Under the pieces are notes generated by a model. The model saw nothing but the letters and a program-made list of their open reading frames with translations, had not been told where the DNA came from and did no database searches. From the NCBI GenBank assembly GCA_022414725.1, contig CM039462.1:117197966-117261965 (forward strand): a stretch of 64,000 nucleotides of DNA. Reading direction: 5' to 3'. A program made the translations under genes and the position numbers. This DNA is from Microglena sp. YARC (taxonomy: Eukaryota; Chlorophyta; Chlorophyceae; Chlamydomonadales; Chlamydomonadaceae). Shown here in pieces: positions 62,991-64,000 of this stretch. Numbering within the stretch: the stretch's first letter is position 1; every line of letters starts with the position of its first letter.

Positions 62991-64000
62991 GACAATGGCC
63001 TTCCTGAAATGAGCTGTTCATAACGGAACTCTGTTTTTACCCTTCCGGTGCACTTTTTAGGCCATTTTTGAATACCGCACTTTCCCTTTTTCTTTCAAAA
63101 AAGCTCCGGTTTTGACAGCACTCTTTGTTTTTACCTTCCGGTTTTTCCCCCCACTTCGAAGGCACAGTTTGGCGGCATTTTTACAAAAAAACGAAGTTGA
63201 GTAAGTGTTGCAATACATGACTATATGAGACAAAAAAATCACTAGAATCAACTTGGAGCCTTGGGTTGGGTGCAAACCCTGTAACTTTCCAATTATACCC
63301 GTAGCCCAACTATAAAATGTGCCTAACAGCAGCCCCAATTCATTTATTGCTATTAAATACTCACGGTTTCATTTCAATTTTGTGTGGCGAATAGAGCCCG
63401 AACAGGGCAAGTTTAAAAGGGAGGAAAGTGCTTTCATCTCCCTCTTCCAAAAGGGCAGGTGTTGGGAAGGTCAAGACGAAGTTTCAACCAGTGATTTTCC
63501 TAAGGTTTTTGGACGAAACATTAATAATCGTTTGGGTCCGATTCCTGGGTCTGCACTTTGGGAACATGAAAACATTAATAATCGTTTTGAACGATTCTGC
63601 ACGATTACAGTTTTCCTGGAAGAAAAACGACAATAGAGTAGGGCAGTGCGCCCGTCGTACCGACGGCAGCAGCCCCCCCCCCCCCCCCCCCCCCCCCGAG
63701 AGCGGCTTGATACGTGCAAAACGGACACAGCGATGTAGGAATCAATGCGATGCCTTTCAGGTTTGCCCGAAGTGAGAGGGCAAGGGGGAAATAGCATCCA
63801 GGGAGCATGTTGGGCGCAGTATCTCGCGAGCGGACCCTTCCCACCCCACCGACTCATTAACCCAATACTCGCTCGGTTCCTACAAAGCAGACAGATTGCT
63901 GCAGGAATAAATGAGATACCCATTAGCTATCATCTATGCCCGCGCTGGAATTTAAGGGTAGGGGGAAAAAGCAGGGATCAGCTGTCAGTCAGAGCTCCGG
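62991..64000. other. No recognisable gene
   Basis: Short direct repeats are visible: 'tgtttttaccttccgg' at about 63030 and 63127, and 'aacattaataatcgttt' at 63518 and 63572. There is also a C-tract at 63671-63696. Open frames on both strands show no motif that I recognise. Confidence 0.35.

Overview
The window looks like nuclear DNA of a repeat-rich eukaryote. Every intron I can define is GT-AG, there is no operon structure, and most of the sequence is mobile-element debris or tandem repeats. The one host gene I can reconstruct encodes an atypical short-chain dehydrogenase/reductase (SDR) most like the plant and algal At5g02240 type. I therefore infer a photosynthetic eukaryote, probably a green alga with a bloated genome; the lineage is an inference and not proven.

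Layout. 1-9.2 kb is a nest of retroelements: the C-terminal end of a LINE (+), a decayed Copia element (-, about 7558 to 2993), many copies of a pyrimidine-rich A-tailed retroposon in both orientations, a fold-back element and a hAT-like MITE. 9.2-16.9 kb has no recognisable gene but holds small tandem repeats, a second hAT-like MITE, a tRNA-like promoter pair and a 2.4 kb higher-order repeat of a 'ggcatgtt' monomer. 16.96-41.3 kb is one 24 kb array of a 74-bp, strongly G-skewed satellite; its first 10 kb is nearly perfect and the rest is full of indels. It runs into a 1000-N gap (41326-42325).

42.3-59.1 kb is the SDR gene (+). Six exons can be joined in frame to a TGA at 59096 (257 codons plus stop); the N-terminal Rossmann glycine-rich exon is missing, probably in or before the gap. 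All five introns are filled with tandem repeats, and each carries extra copies of a neighbouring exon edge with its splice site: acceptor-side copies lie upstream of the real exon and donor-side copies lie downstream. This is the most remarkable feature of the window. Introns 4 and 5 also each hold a terminal-inverted-repeat transposon of one family; the larger carries a gene for a three-fold C2HC zinc-finger protein.

59.1-64 kb holds short repeats, a damaged LINE (-, 62.23 to 59.96 kb) with reverse transcriptase and a (TAATG)n tail, a third hAT-like MITE, and about 1.2 kb with no gene that I can see.

Most long open frames in the window come from low-complexity repeats and are not genes. The sequence quality is visibly poor in parts (27.3-41.3 kb and 42.9-46.5 kb), so small indels there should not be read as biology.
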